Under the pieces are notes generated by a model, which did not search any database, was not told where the DNA came from, and was given only the letters and a program-made list of their open reading frames with translations. From Echinarachnius parma (Eukaryota > Echinodermata > Echinoidea > Clypeasteroida > Echinarachniidae): 64,000 nt of DNA. The DNA is taken from assembly GCA_037951105.1 (NCBI GenBank), contig JBAMJV010001815.1, positions 124,001 to 188,000 of the forward strand, read 5' to 3'. Below are positions 54,801-64,000 of this stretch, piece by piece. Every line of letters begins with the position of its first letter. Positions within the stretch are counted from its first letter, which is position 1. The translations under genes were made by a program, and so were the position numbers.

Positions 54801-56055
54801 TTGCTCCTTGCAGGTTTCTATTACAAGACATGAACTCCATTCAGACTGTGTTGAAGGACAAGGTCAGTGAAGCAGACAAGCAGATACAGAAAGTCCAGGT
54901 AAGCTGTGATTGTACATGTATGAAAAAATACACCGGGGCAAAGGGCGATTTGCCACCTGAACCTTTGAAACGTGAGCTAAAACACGGGGGCCAACAAAAA
55001 TGAAAATGTTGATTAAAATCGCCCTCGCTGTCGATAGTTAGCTTGCAAAATGTTATTTTAATTTGACTGAGAATGCTTGTTTTCAGTATAGGATGGGATC
55101 TTTATTTAATCATTTATTACAACGTCTGAGAATGGTAAATATACAAATTAACAAGACAAATAAAATGCAAAAGTAACCCTTGTTAGCACAAAAATAGCCC
55201 TCTTGAACATTTTCACGGGGGCAATTTTTTCCCTCTAAACTTCAAAAATAGCCCTCGTGAAAAAATCAAAACAATTATGCTGCATGATGGGATAACTCGC
55301 CTGCCAACATAACTGTTATCGAGCAATATGTGCTTATGCATTGCCCTTGCAACTTAATACCATCAGGCAGAAAGGTAATAATTTTGCTGTCCCGATCCCC
55401 CAAAGCACATGCACTTAGAATGCTGGTCGAGTTCTCTTAGGTGTGTAACTTCGGCTCGACATTCACAAAGGCCTGGGCAGAGTCAAGTTTGATGCAATTT
55501 TAGTATGTTTGCCTCAGAACGGAATTTCCAGATGGAAAGTGCAATTAAATGCTTAAATTGTATTTATGATTGTTATTTTATTTTGTTTCCTAATTTCTAA
55601 TAACAGATAAAAGGAATACAATATTTTACAAAATATACTTAAAGTTACAAATCATAAATACAAAAGAGATCATTGAATCAAATTTAACAATCAAGCTTGA
55701 CTTTTGAAAAAAATGGTAGTTGAAAAAAAAAAAAGGCGTGGGGCATTGTGGATGAGAGTTCTCTCGGTTCAATATTCATTGTTTTGTTTTGTTTTGTTTT
55801 GTTTTTTGTTTGTCTGTGCAGAGCAATAAGGGCTACCTAGAACGCATAACGAAGGAGAGACTTGAAATAATCAAAGAGAATGTAAAAAAAGCTTGGGCTT
55901 CATGGATAAGAGTTCTCTCGGTTCAATATTCATTATTTTGTTTTGTTTTTTGTTTGTCTATGCAGAGCAACAAGGGCTACCTAGAACGCATGATGAAGGA
56001 GAGCGAGGAAAATCTGAGGGAACTAGTTGCGTCTAAACGAGCAGCAAGACCTTAA
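51840..56055 (+). CDS. PFDN1: Prefoldin subunit 1, 4 exons
   Basis: Exons 51840-51872, 53737-53903, 54814-54898 and 55966-56055 give 124 residues, close to the roughly 122 of other animals. Prefoldin is a heterohexameric cytosolic chaperone that captures nascent actin and tubulin and passes them to the CCT chaperonin; subunit 1 is a beta-type subunit. The protein starts MAMAVDLELKKAF, as PFDN1 does. An N-terminal coiled coil (IRMVETSQQMKIADLQVEQL) leads to the beta-hairpin region with VFEGVGRMFLLQ. A C-terminal coiled coil follows (ADKQIQKVQSNKGYLERMM). The small first exon and the GRM/F splice position look ordinary for the gene. Introns 1 and 3 contain partial exon copies. Confidence 0.97.
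52404..52446 (+). pseudogene. Degraded copy of PFDN1 exon 2 in intron 1
   Basis: GGCATAGTGGAGATGACG and GCAGCTGAAGATTGTAGACTT resemble exon 2 from CGCATGGTGGAGACG to ATTGCAGACCTG. TGATGTGATGCGATGTGAAAT, upstream at about 52266, also resembles sequence before the true exon at about 53690. There is no proper acceptor or open frame. Confidence 0.55.
53554..53623 (+). pseudogene. Pseudo-exon copy of PFDN1 exon 2
   Basis: After an intact acceptor (TTTTGGCAG) comes GCCTTTTAGGAGATGCAG and then GGTGGAGACCACCCAGCAGC, closely matching the start of exon 2. It has an in-frame TAG at the third codon, frame-changing differences, and no donor. It lies 183 bp upstream of the true exon. Confidence 0.75.
54290..54480. 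repeat. Dispersed repeat tail in PFDN1 intron 2
   Basis: GCATCCGATGACCGGGGTAAT and CGTAATATGCGCTATATAAAT resemble the 3' tail seen near 15215 and 40640. It is probably a SINE fragment; the ends are unclear. Confidence 0.4.
54502..54739. mobile_element. MITE with about 58-bp inverted repeats in PFDN1 intron 2
   Basis: GGAAATAATATCGCTAGTG, TTTGTCTCGCAATGTATGG and AAACTAGGAATCT at the left are mirrored by AGATTCCTAGTTT, CCATACATTGCGAGACAAA and CACTAGCGATATTATTTCC at the right. The arms are nearly identical, so the insertion is probably young. Confidence 0.78.
55822..55965 (+). other. Tandem copy of the last PFDN1 exon's start, open in frame
   Basis: The acceptor TTGTCTGTGCAG is followed by AGCAATAAGGGCTACCTAGAACGC, a near-copy of the true last exon at 55966. 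About 150 bp, including the upstream TTCTCTCGGTTCAATATTC tract, is duplicated. This 144-nt segment has no stop and ends in frame with the true exon, so use of the first acceptor would insert 48 residues. Confidence 0.7.
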
Positions 56056-57825
56056 TGTTCGGACAATCTCTCGTTGCAGTGGAACCTCGTTAGAATGACA
56101 ACCTTGGGACTGAAATTCAGAAAATCTCTCATGCAGTGGAATCTCGTGTATAGAATGAGGACATTGGGACTATGAAATTTACTTTGTTACATCATGTTTT
56201 GCCGCAAATTCAAGCAAAATATCAACATTAGGCATGTTGGGACATCGGGGCCCAGCGGCCCTATTTGATTACGGACCAGCGACATTTACCATGGCAATTA
56301 GAATCATTGGCTCTAACAGTCAGTTAGAATAACTTAAAATATCAACATTAAAATCAAAAGAACCTAGCAGAGCAGACATGGTATCCCTTTACTCATTCAA
56401 CTGTAATGGATTACACAAGCATATCTAGCATGTCTACCGATCAGTGGAACTAGGGCTGGTCCTGGGTCATGATCGTGCACTCGCCCCCTGTTGCTTCTCC
56501 ATCAGCCAATGATCAGCATTGGGAAGATATTAGCGCTTAAAATGTGTGAAATCTCAAACCAAGTGCCGACTGATGGTATTCAGCAGAGCTGCACTCATTC
56601 CTCCCTCTCATTCAGCTGTACAGGATTACCCAAGCATATCTAGATATCAATCAGTGGAACTAGGGCTGGTCCTGGGTCAGGATTAAGCTCTTGCCCATGG
56701 TTACCTAGAATCCCAGGCTCATTTGAGTACTTTCCCAAACAAATTAGGTATTGCAACTTTGTTTCCAGGCTTTCTGCATGTCGCTTGCTGGCACCCCTGT
56801 ATAGGGAGGTTCCTCTGTAATACTAGTTCAGACGATTTTATATATATGAGTACTGTATACTAGTACTAGAGTCAGACTCATGCTTTGTAATTTCCAACAC
56901 AAACCAGGCATCATGAATACATCTGTTTTCAGGCTCTTGACTTGTAGCTTGGTGGTATCCATGTTTAACAATGTTCCACTGTAGCAAGCTACCCCTGTAT
57001 AACGAGGTTCCGCTGTAATACTAGTTTAAAAGATTTTTTTTACACCTGTGTATTGTATGTACACTTGATAACCTTGCATAAGTCAAATCCACAGGTAGAA
57101 ACGCTTTTCATTCAATCATAAATACATCTATAATTACGGAGACATTTGAAAGGTCAATATACATGTATATATGCATTTCATCTTCTCTTACCATAAGATG
57201 AACAACATGGTAAAAGAGAAATGTGAAAGCTCGAAGTGAAAGCTCGAGGTGATTTTGGTTGAATTTGACAAAGTGAATGGATCACTTCAAGTTTGCTCCA
57301 TAGACCAAACCCACAAAGTAATACATGGGTTTGACTTGTGCAAGGTGGGCCGTGTACGTGTAACTTGTAAATAAGTGTGTTTTATGTGCTGCTTTTTTTT
57401 GCAAATGATTTTTTATACAAAGGCATATTTCCTACATATTTATTGACCTTTGACATTGGTAATACTTGCATGTACTTCAATGATTCTGTTCATTAATTAT
57501 CAATATTCCAAACTTGAAAAGTATAGTGATGTCTTGTTCTTCTTCTTATTGAACTGCCTCCTTCAATTCTGAAGATTCTTGCAGTACTTTGGTTGTGATG
57601 TGTATGGTAACTAGTCAACCAGGTTAACGCCCTACTCTTTTCAAGAAGTCCTATTTATCGTCCTATCCGATGGATGGAGTGCTTTTTGTGAATATTATCT
57701 TGGGTAGCAAGCACGAGGAGAGGGACTTTAACACACAAAGTGAGTTACCTCGAAATTCATAGATGATAAAATGACACCCCGCGTGTCTGATGGTAGGATA
57801 TGAACTGGGGGTCCCACGCATCTAA
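56056..57825. other. PFDN1 3' flank with DNA-transposon fragments
   Basis: CAGTGGAACCTCGTTAGAATGA (56079), GCAGTGGAATCTCG (56132), AGGTTCCTCTGTAATACTAG (56806) and TAACGAGGTTCCGCTGTAATA (56999) look like repeated ends of pogo/Tigger-type elements. TCAGTGGAACTAGGGCTGGTCCTGGGTCA is also repeated (about 56440 and 56650). No further exon is recognised. Confidence 0.45.
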
Positions 57826-58047
57826 AGCCCAAAGCACAAGGAGCCGACTCAACCCGATCCGAGTGGTTTTCAGTCGGTTCAGCTCAGTATACGTTGCCTC
57901 AGGACTCCTGTTTTGCTGGTCAAGAGCCAGTTGGAGATCATTGGAGGCCGATTCAACGTGTTGAATCTACTACAACTGGCGAAACCGACTCTAGCCGGAC
58001 TAAAGACCAGTCGGAACGGATCGAGTCGGCTCTGTGTGCGGTGGGCT
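57826..58047. mobile_element. Harbinger-like MITE with TAA target duplication
   Basis: AGCCCAAAGCACAAGGAGCCGACTC and GAGTCGGCTCTGTGTGCGGTGGGCT are imperfect inverted ends, with TAA on both sides (57823-57825 and 58048-58050). It belongs to the same family as 28057-28267. Confidence 0.7.
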
Positions 58048-58782
58048 TAAGTCAGACGTGCTCCCAAATTTGTGATGCAAGAACTGGCAAAACTATAAAA
58101 CTAAACAAGGAAATCAGGTGTGAGAACTTGTTGGGTGGATTTCAAATCAGTGTCGTTGAATGAATATCATGATAACAATACGTCCAGTGAGAAAGAGAAG
58201 GGCTTTAAAGTAGGATTTGTGGCTAAATTGAGTTACGCATTTCATCTTGTAGTTCTGAGCCTCCTCTATGGGATGCAACATTTTCAGATAATGATTATGT
58301 TAATATGTTTTAAATTATTCATAACAAATGAAACAGCTCTATTTGATTTCTACATACATGTAGCTTTCAAACGTTCAAATTGATTATCTCTGAAGTACAA
58401 AAAGTGACTTAACACCCTTCTCTTTCTCAACTGACGTGTGTATTAATATTTTGAAATAGTACTAACTGATGTATGGGAAAATGTTTTTATCTCTTGGATC
58501 TTTCATAAATATTCCCAATCTTTCGAAATAATTATTATCTGAACAGTTGGCATTACATAGAGAAGGCTCCGAACTAACAGATGGCATGCAGAACTCGGTT
58601 TAGCCCCCACCCCCCCCCCAAAAAAAAAATTTGACTTAATTGCCCTCACCATAACCCAACGATATTGTAACAATTGTACCTGTTCCAAGCATTTAGTTTG
58701 GATTTGCTTGTTTATGTGAAACAATACAAAATAAAAACTTTACAAAAAGAAGGACGTATCGGGTCTGATTTATTTTTTAGTA

Positions 58783-58958
58783 CAGTGAACCCTCATTATA
58801 ACGAGCACCTTGGGTCCACTGAATTTACCTCGGATATCAGATATCTCTTTGTATTGGGGATTAAACACAATAAAATACATGGGAGTTGGACCTGTGAAGT
58901 TACCTTGCTATATCAGGTACCTCGTTTAATCAGAGCTCGTTATAAAGAGGTTTGCCTG
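58783..58958. mobile_element. TA-flanked pogo/Tigger-like MITE
   Basis: CAGTGAACCCTCATTATAACGAGC and GCTCGTTATAAAGAGGTTTGCCTG are inverted ends with TA on both sides. CAGT...CCTC..TATAACGA starts are typical of pogo/Tigger-type families. It is 176 bp. Confidence 0.7.
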
Positions 58959-58989
58959 TAGTGGTATGTAGTTTCACCAATATGATTTG

Positions 58990-59070
58990 TATGCACACAC
59001 ACACACACACGCACACACACGCACACATACACATCCACATGTACATGCACACACACATACACATACACCT
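58990..59070. repeat. (CA)n microsatellite
   Basis: ACACAC tracts with GCACACAC and CACATACACAT variants. Confidence 0.9.
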
Positions 59071-59384
59071 TTCCCCCTCAAAAGTCAGATTCATGTTTAA
59101 TATAATACAAGAATGAGATTACCCATTCTCTCATGATAAAAAAATATAACAAGAAAAATGCCTTTTTTATTTCAATTTTTAATTATTTCCATCGCAATAT
59201 CAATAATGTGATTTTGTTTAGACATCAAAATTTGACAATAGTTTGAAGAAAAAAAGTAAAAGCAATTAGTTGGAAAGGCATATAGGATATACTACCATTT
59301 CTTGCGAATTACTCTAGTGAATGTTCTAAGTCTACTGCACAGTAGGGTGGATTATTTGAAATTCATCATAAGATCATGGACATA

Positions 59385-59640
59385 AGAGCAGTGGCATAAG
59401 AAGGATTTGGCAAGGAGGGAGGGGGGGGGGGGGGGGGGGGCGGAGGAGCCCCCTGGAAGCTTTTGGTTTTAGCCATTCAAAGCCCCCAAATCAGAACTTC
59501 CGGCTAACAAGCACCAAAAAAGGGCCGAGGGGGGGGGGGGGGGGGGGGGGTGGGGCTCTGGCCCAGGAGGCCCCCCTCTCCTCGATAAGCCAGGGCTACC
59601 AGGGTAAAATAAAGAGAGAGAGAGAGAGGGGGGGGGGGGG
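59385..59640. repeat. Poly-G rich repeat cluster
   Basis: Long G tracts (about 59418-59438, 59528-59550 and 59629-59640) are embedded in GAGCCCCCTGGAAGC and AAGCCAGGGCTACC sequence. Probably a diverged family D-type element; the ends are not resolved. Confidence 0.45.
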
Positions 59641-60134
59641 ATACGATATAATTGGAATCCAGTGGAGATGAGGGGTGGGGTTAGGTTGTGCTCGTCCTAC
59701 CTTCCCAATGTCAACACATTGTTTATTATTATTACCCTACATTATATGAATACCCTTCATGAATACAATATTTGTGCATGTGCAATAGCTAAGAGCCTTA
59801 GATGTTGGTGTTCCCTTTGGGAAATAAATCAGATTAATTGGGAACAAAATATACATATTAGAACATTCTCGTGAATTGTACAATTTTGATTAAATAATGT
59901 CCTCTGTTTTAATTAGTTTTAATAGAGTTATTCTTGACATTAAAACGCGGGGTCTTAATTGTCAAAAATGATGTAGACTAAAGTACAACCTCTACCGATG
60001 ACAGTGCTTTACTGCAATGATTAAGATATCGATTAAAAAAATCAATTATTTAATAGATCGAGCGAATAGTGAAAGAGCATTACAAGATAATGGCGGTAAA
60101 TGTATATGAATTAACATATAAATGTACATGTGTA

Positions 60135-60460
60135 TTAAAAGGATCTAGTAACATTGTTCAATTCCTCAAAACTTACTTCGAACTCCAGTAGTTCTCTCAT
60201 ACATTGTCATATTCATATTAACAAGCACGGGACGGGTTTCGGTTTTTCAAATTGCCATTTCGTTCAAAAGATACAAATTACGATTGATTAAGCCGTGCAC
60301 AAATTAAGTGCAATGAGTCAGTGAAATGGTGAATATCACTTTACATTTTTGCTAATTTCCCGGCGAAAATACATCCGATTAACGTGAAAATTTCACACAT
60401 TACTTTATGGACATATCAGATCACACCTGCACTTGTCAACAATGTTCTAGATCCCTTTAA
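60135..60460. mobile_element. MITE family B, complete copy, opposite orientation
   Basis: TTAAAAGGATCTAGTAACATTG at the left and CAATGTTCTAGATCCCTTTAA at the right, with TTAA at each edge (326 bp). The interior (ACGGGTTTCGGTTTTTCAAAT, CGTGAAAATTTCACACATTAC) is the reverse complement of the copy at 3874-4259. Confidence 0.75.
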
Positions 60461-60919
60461 GGGTTAAGATATCGATTAAAAAAAAAATCAATTATTTAAT
60501 ACATCGAGCGAATGGTGAAAGAGCATTAAAATAACATGACAATACAGTTATATAAAAATATATAAGATTAAATTGACTTTATATTGCAACATTATCGAAT
60601 TTTGCCACATTTTAAAAACATTATTATGAAAACTTCATCATTGTATTATATGTAGCGACAAGTATAATTTATTATCATACAGAAAACCAAACACAGACAC
60701 TAAACTTATCATTAAAGAATTTACCGAATGAAACAAATGTGATTCATTCAAATCATTTTAATTCAACATATTCCAACCTTATGTAACATCACATATAAGA
60801 CCCGATAATTTAAAGACATTTGAACAAATTTGAAAAAACAGTGAAAATAAGAAGAACAATACATTGTGATAGTTTTAATCATATCGTTAACAACTTCGTC
60901 TTGATTTCATATCAGTAGA

Positions 60920-61063
60920 CCTGATATGGCCGAGGCCGAGACCGATGTTGTAAACGACGGCCGAGACCAATGAAAAGTAGACCTTTTGGAATTCGAGGGG
61001 GGGGGGGGGGGGGGCGGTGCCCAACACCCAATACAATGCAACCCCTGGCTACGGGCCTGTATA
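60920..61063. mobile_element. Partial family D element
   Basis: GGCCGAGGCCGAGACCGATG, ACGGCCGAGACCAATG, a G tract and the right end GGCTACGGGCCTG match 22227-22533. The left terminal repeat is not intact. Confidence 0.6.
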
Positions 61064-61612
61064 TTATGGAAAATATTCATATCACGATATCACACCACAT
61101 AAACATTATAATTAAGATCCATTTAGGTTTTCATTTCATTCATACGTCTCACAAAGCATGCCACATTGTCGATGGAACAGATTTATATGACACAATAGGT
61201 CTATACAAATGATGGCTGTACAGAGAGTTGTAAAACCTCTGCCTTTTTAAAGTTGCTCAGCGTCGTCAAATGCGGAACTGCGCACATGGCAGACCACGTG
61301 ACGTCTTCAGAGCTAGGCAAGGGATCATAGGCGGAATCATGCGTGAGCGCGCGCGACACTGCACGTAACTCTGTACTGTATATATATGCACATTATATTA
61401 GATAAACGGCGTGCGCGGCGTGCGTTTATTATTACATGACTATAATTCCCTTCGAGCTCCTTGGAAAGCGCCCACAGACACGGTGACGACCCGGTGTCTT
61501 TACGAGTAGCGCGTTCGTTTCGTCAATCAGCTTTGGAAGGTCGATGGCGCACATTTATTGGAACGTACAATAGTTGGTTATTTGTTGATGTCTTTTTACA
61601 GACAAGTTCAAT

Positions 61613-61815
61613 CAATTTCGATTATATACGTCTGCACCGCCCTTTATCGTCACCATACTGTGCGAGAGATGCAGCTTTCGTTCGAACCCGAGCCGAATAG
61701 TGTAATGTCTACGATCAATGTTGATTATTTACGCCTGGGTCCGCCCTTTATCGTCACCATCCGAGAGACGCAGCCTTGGTTCGAACCCGGGCCGATTAGT
61801 GCTGCAATGTCCACA
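61613..61815. repeat. 103-bp tandem duplication with tRNA B-box-like motif
   Basis: Two copies (61613-61715 and 61716-61815) share GATTAT(A/T)TACG, CCGCCCTTTATCGTCACCAT, a GAGAGATGCAG-type stretch and GTTCGAACCCG(A/G)GCCGA. The B-box-like core suggests SINE origin, but no complete tRNA structure is present. Confidence 0.6.
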
Positions 61816-61877
61816 GAGCTAAAACACTTCTGGTATATATATATGTATCGAGATGGGATCATCGATCGTCAGTTCCG

Positions 61878-64000
61878 CTATGGGATGTTTTTACAGTTGA
61901 ATGTGACCACTTTCTTCTTGACCGGAAGTTCGTTATGCGTCGGCGGTCTCAGCAATCTCGTTCTGTCGGGGGCTGAAACGAAAACAACAAATAATTATAC
62001 AAATTGAAAGAAAACAAAAACATGTTAGAATCAGGGCTGGTATTCAATTCAATACTTATATTAGGTATAAAGAAATTTACTTAGCATTTTTGATAGGCCG
62101 AATTTTACAGTTGTACTTCAGTAAAACATAATCTAAATGTATTATTTGAAGACGTTACACGGAATCAAACTTTTGGGAAGATGTTGTTGAATTAGTTGAA
62201 TCCCAATTTTGGCAAGTAATTTACTTAGGCCAAATACTAAGTAAAATGCTTAAATGTTGACTTAAGTATGGAATTGAATGCCGGCCGATGACTGGTGTAA
62301 AAAGCAAACACTTTGGGATGGTATTATTTAAGTTGCTTCTATAGGAGTTGATCCTAAGGCCAACTGTAATTAATTTAACATAATACTACCCATAAGTATG
62401 GCTTCACGAAAACCTCCAAGGTAAAAGGAAAAGAAGAAAAAAGAACAGAATAGAAGAAATAAAGAATTATACAAACTATAGATAAACTTGAAATAATTTT
62501 GTTGTCATACAGAGTATTTTTCAATATACAGTATATACTGTATCATTACAAATTTTCACGAAAACACATAATAATTCTGGGAAAGCAGAAAACATGCAGT
62601 TTTCATTATTGAACATCTCTTGGGATGTACGCAGCCGATTCATATTACATAATAAACACCGCATTTCCAATATTAAAAGTGAAAGCCAATACGCTCTTAA
62701 AACACACAAGTACGAAACTTCACACATGGAGTATGGGTCAAATTGTCCTCCTCAATCTTGAAGATAGTTTACGCCCACACAACATGTCAATGCCCTGAAT
62801 GTGATGTATTGATCTGCCTCGTGAATCCTTATTTTGTTTATCTATGTGTTTGTTTGTTTGTTTGCTTTGTGTTCGTTTGTTTTCCAACACTGTTTGTATC
62901 TGATGCGTAATTAGTTTACTTCTCATTGTACATTATTTACATTGAACGATAGTATTTGTTTGTGTGAAAATACGTCCTCTTCAAACTGACAATGAAAACC
63001 CAGTTATATCAAAAGTACTGAACATTACCAAAACAAGAAAAGATGCAGGCATAAGGAAAATAAAACGACGGGGGATCGGATAGGGAGCAAAACAAATATT
63101 TTGAACAATTATATAATCATGATGACAACGATGGATTTTGAAATGGTAAAGATACATCTTGATATTACCTCTTTCCGTAAGTGTTGAGTGAACCTTCAAA
63201 CTCGTGCCCTGTTTGAAAAAAAATAAAAATAAAAATAAACACAATTAATATTATTAACTAGATGTATACATCAATATCAGGAAGCATGGTAACCAACATG
63301 ATTAGTTATGAAGAAATTATTGATATATTCTTTTCAGTCCTGACAAAAAGCATTAGCGAAAAAGGGGTATCAAAATGCTGCTTTTGCTAGACAACCGTAT
63401 TTAAAGGGATAGTACATTTTTGGTTTAGAGGGCGCGTCAAGAATAATATCACTAATTTGTGAGTTCATGAAAAACTAAGTGTAACATTTGGAAGAGCATG
63501 TGATATTAAAGATAAAAAACTTTATTTGATCAAAATCGGTTTAGAAACAACAGAAATATCAATAAATATATCCGATTGGAATAAATGTGGGGCCCACATT
63601 TATATCTTAATTCCTAAACTTTTTTCGAAAATATACCATAGAGGTTTTTGAATAGTTGCTGATGATCTCTATTGAATCGGTATTTAAACAAAATATCACA
63701 TTCACAATTTTTCATATGAAATGGTTGAAACGAATATGTTTTTAGAGAGCGTCCTCTTGTGTTATTACGGCTGCTTTTTTAATAATAAAATGTTAGCCTT
63801 CTAACTTAGTTGGTGTATTGGTTTTCCTACCTTTCGGGCATTTTGAAGTTATAACTATTAGTTTGTAACGACGTGGGGCAAGTTTTGGTTTTTAAAATTC
63901 AATTCGATCAAAACTGTTACTATCCCTTTAAACGCACACTATATAGTAGAAAACTGCCGCTACCCAAACATGACTTACTGACGGAAATATGAGATAGTTT
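61878..64000 (-). CDS. 3' end of an unrecognised gene (2-3 exons, partial)
   Basis: Three minus-strand exons join in phase: 64000-63979 (partial), 63208-63169 and 61972-61878. Supporting sites are a donor GTCA/GTAAGT at 63978, an acceptor TTTTTTTCAAACAG before 63208, a donor GAG/GTAATA after 63169, and a pyrimidine-rich acceptor ending CGTTTCAG before 61972. The joined frame would read NYLIFPS, then GTSLKVHSTLTER, then DRTRLLRPPTHNELPVKKK and a stop at 61880-61878. The C-terminus is basic. No family is recognised. The splice signals are good, but the exons are short and the call rests on them alone. Confidence 0.42.
62035..62286. mobile_element. MITE with GGCTGGTATTCAATTC ends
   Basis: GGCTGGTATTCAATTCAATAC at the left pairs with GTATGGAATTGAATGCCGGCC at the right. 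AT-rich, non-coding, in an intron of the right-edge gene. Confidence 0.6.
63401..63932. mobile_element. MITE family A, complete copy
   Basis: It begins TTAAAGGGATAGTACATTTT and ends ACTGTTACTATCCCTTTAA, with TTAA at both edges (532 bp). The interior is in the opposite orientation to the copy at 5575-6136 (AAAATCGGTTTAGAAACAACAG and GGGGCCCACATTTAT). Confidence 0.75.

Noticed and set aside
61558-62007. 149-codon plus-strand open frame
   Set aside because: It spans the tandem tRNA-like repeat and overlaps a better-supported minus-strand exon; no domain is visible.

Overview
The window is eukaryotic genomic DNA, AT-rich and intron-rich, with canonical GT-AG splice sites, poly-G/poly-C tracts, and very many short inverted-repeat transposable elements. 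The gene content fits a marine invertebrate deuterostome, most likely an echinoderm. That content is a gustatory-receptor-like gene, a single-exon rhodopsin-class GPCR, a fibronectin-III receptor, a TMEM145/GPR180-family receptor and prefoldin subunit 1. Two foldback elements with arms of 15-16 bp tandem repeats, which recall the sea urchin TU elements, and tRNA-derived SINEs point the same way. The species is not identified; this is inference.

Layout. 1-4794 (+): the 3' seven coding exons of a fibronectin-III type I membrane receptor with a tyrosine-bearing tail. 4795-15526: no intact gene. It holds TTAA-flanked MITEs, a foldback element around an ATT microsatellite, an 853-bp tandem duplication, a decayed copy of the last exon of the 31-47 kb gene split by a mobile element, palindromic elements and a three-level nest of insertions. 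15527-16747 (-): an intronless class A GPCR with a probable one-base disruption at its N-terminus. 17560-18314: a second foldback element with a perfect 8-bp target duplication. 20508-26803 (+): a four-exon gustatory-receptor-like gene whose last large intron holds a decayed mariner. 28057-29351: three inverted-repeat elements side by side.

31287-47665 (-): the main gene of the window, 25 coding exons, all in phase, giving 1365 residues. The first 12 exons encode a secreted ectodomain and seven membrane segments of the TMEM145/GPR180 family. The last 13 encode a tail of roughly 850 residues that is not a known part of that family and was built in part by exon duplication. A second near-identical first exon with its upstream region lies at 49509-49613. 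51840-56055 (+): prefoldin subunit 1, with tandemly copied partial exons in two introns. 56056-64000: repeats, plus the last two or three exons of an unrecognised minus-strand gene that runs off the right edge.

The genes are unrelated single loci; there is no operon or pathway logic. Three encode membrane receptors, and the most unusual protein is the TMEM145-like receptor with its large exon-repeat tail. Exon joins were worked out by hand from splice consensus and reading frame; no transcript evidence was available.
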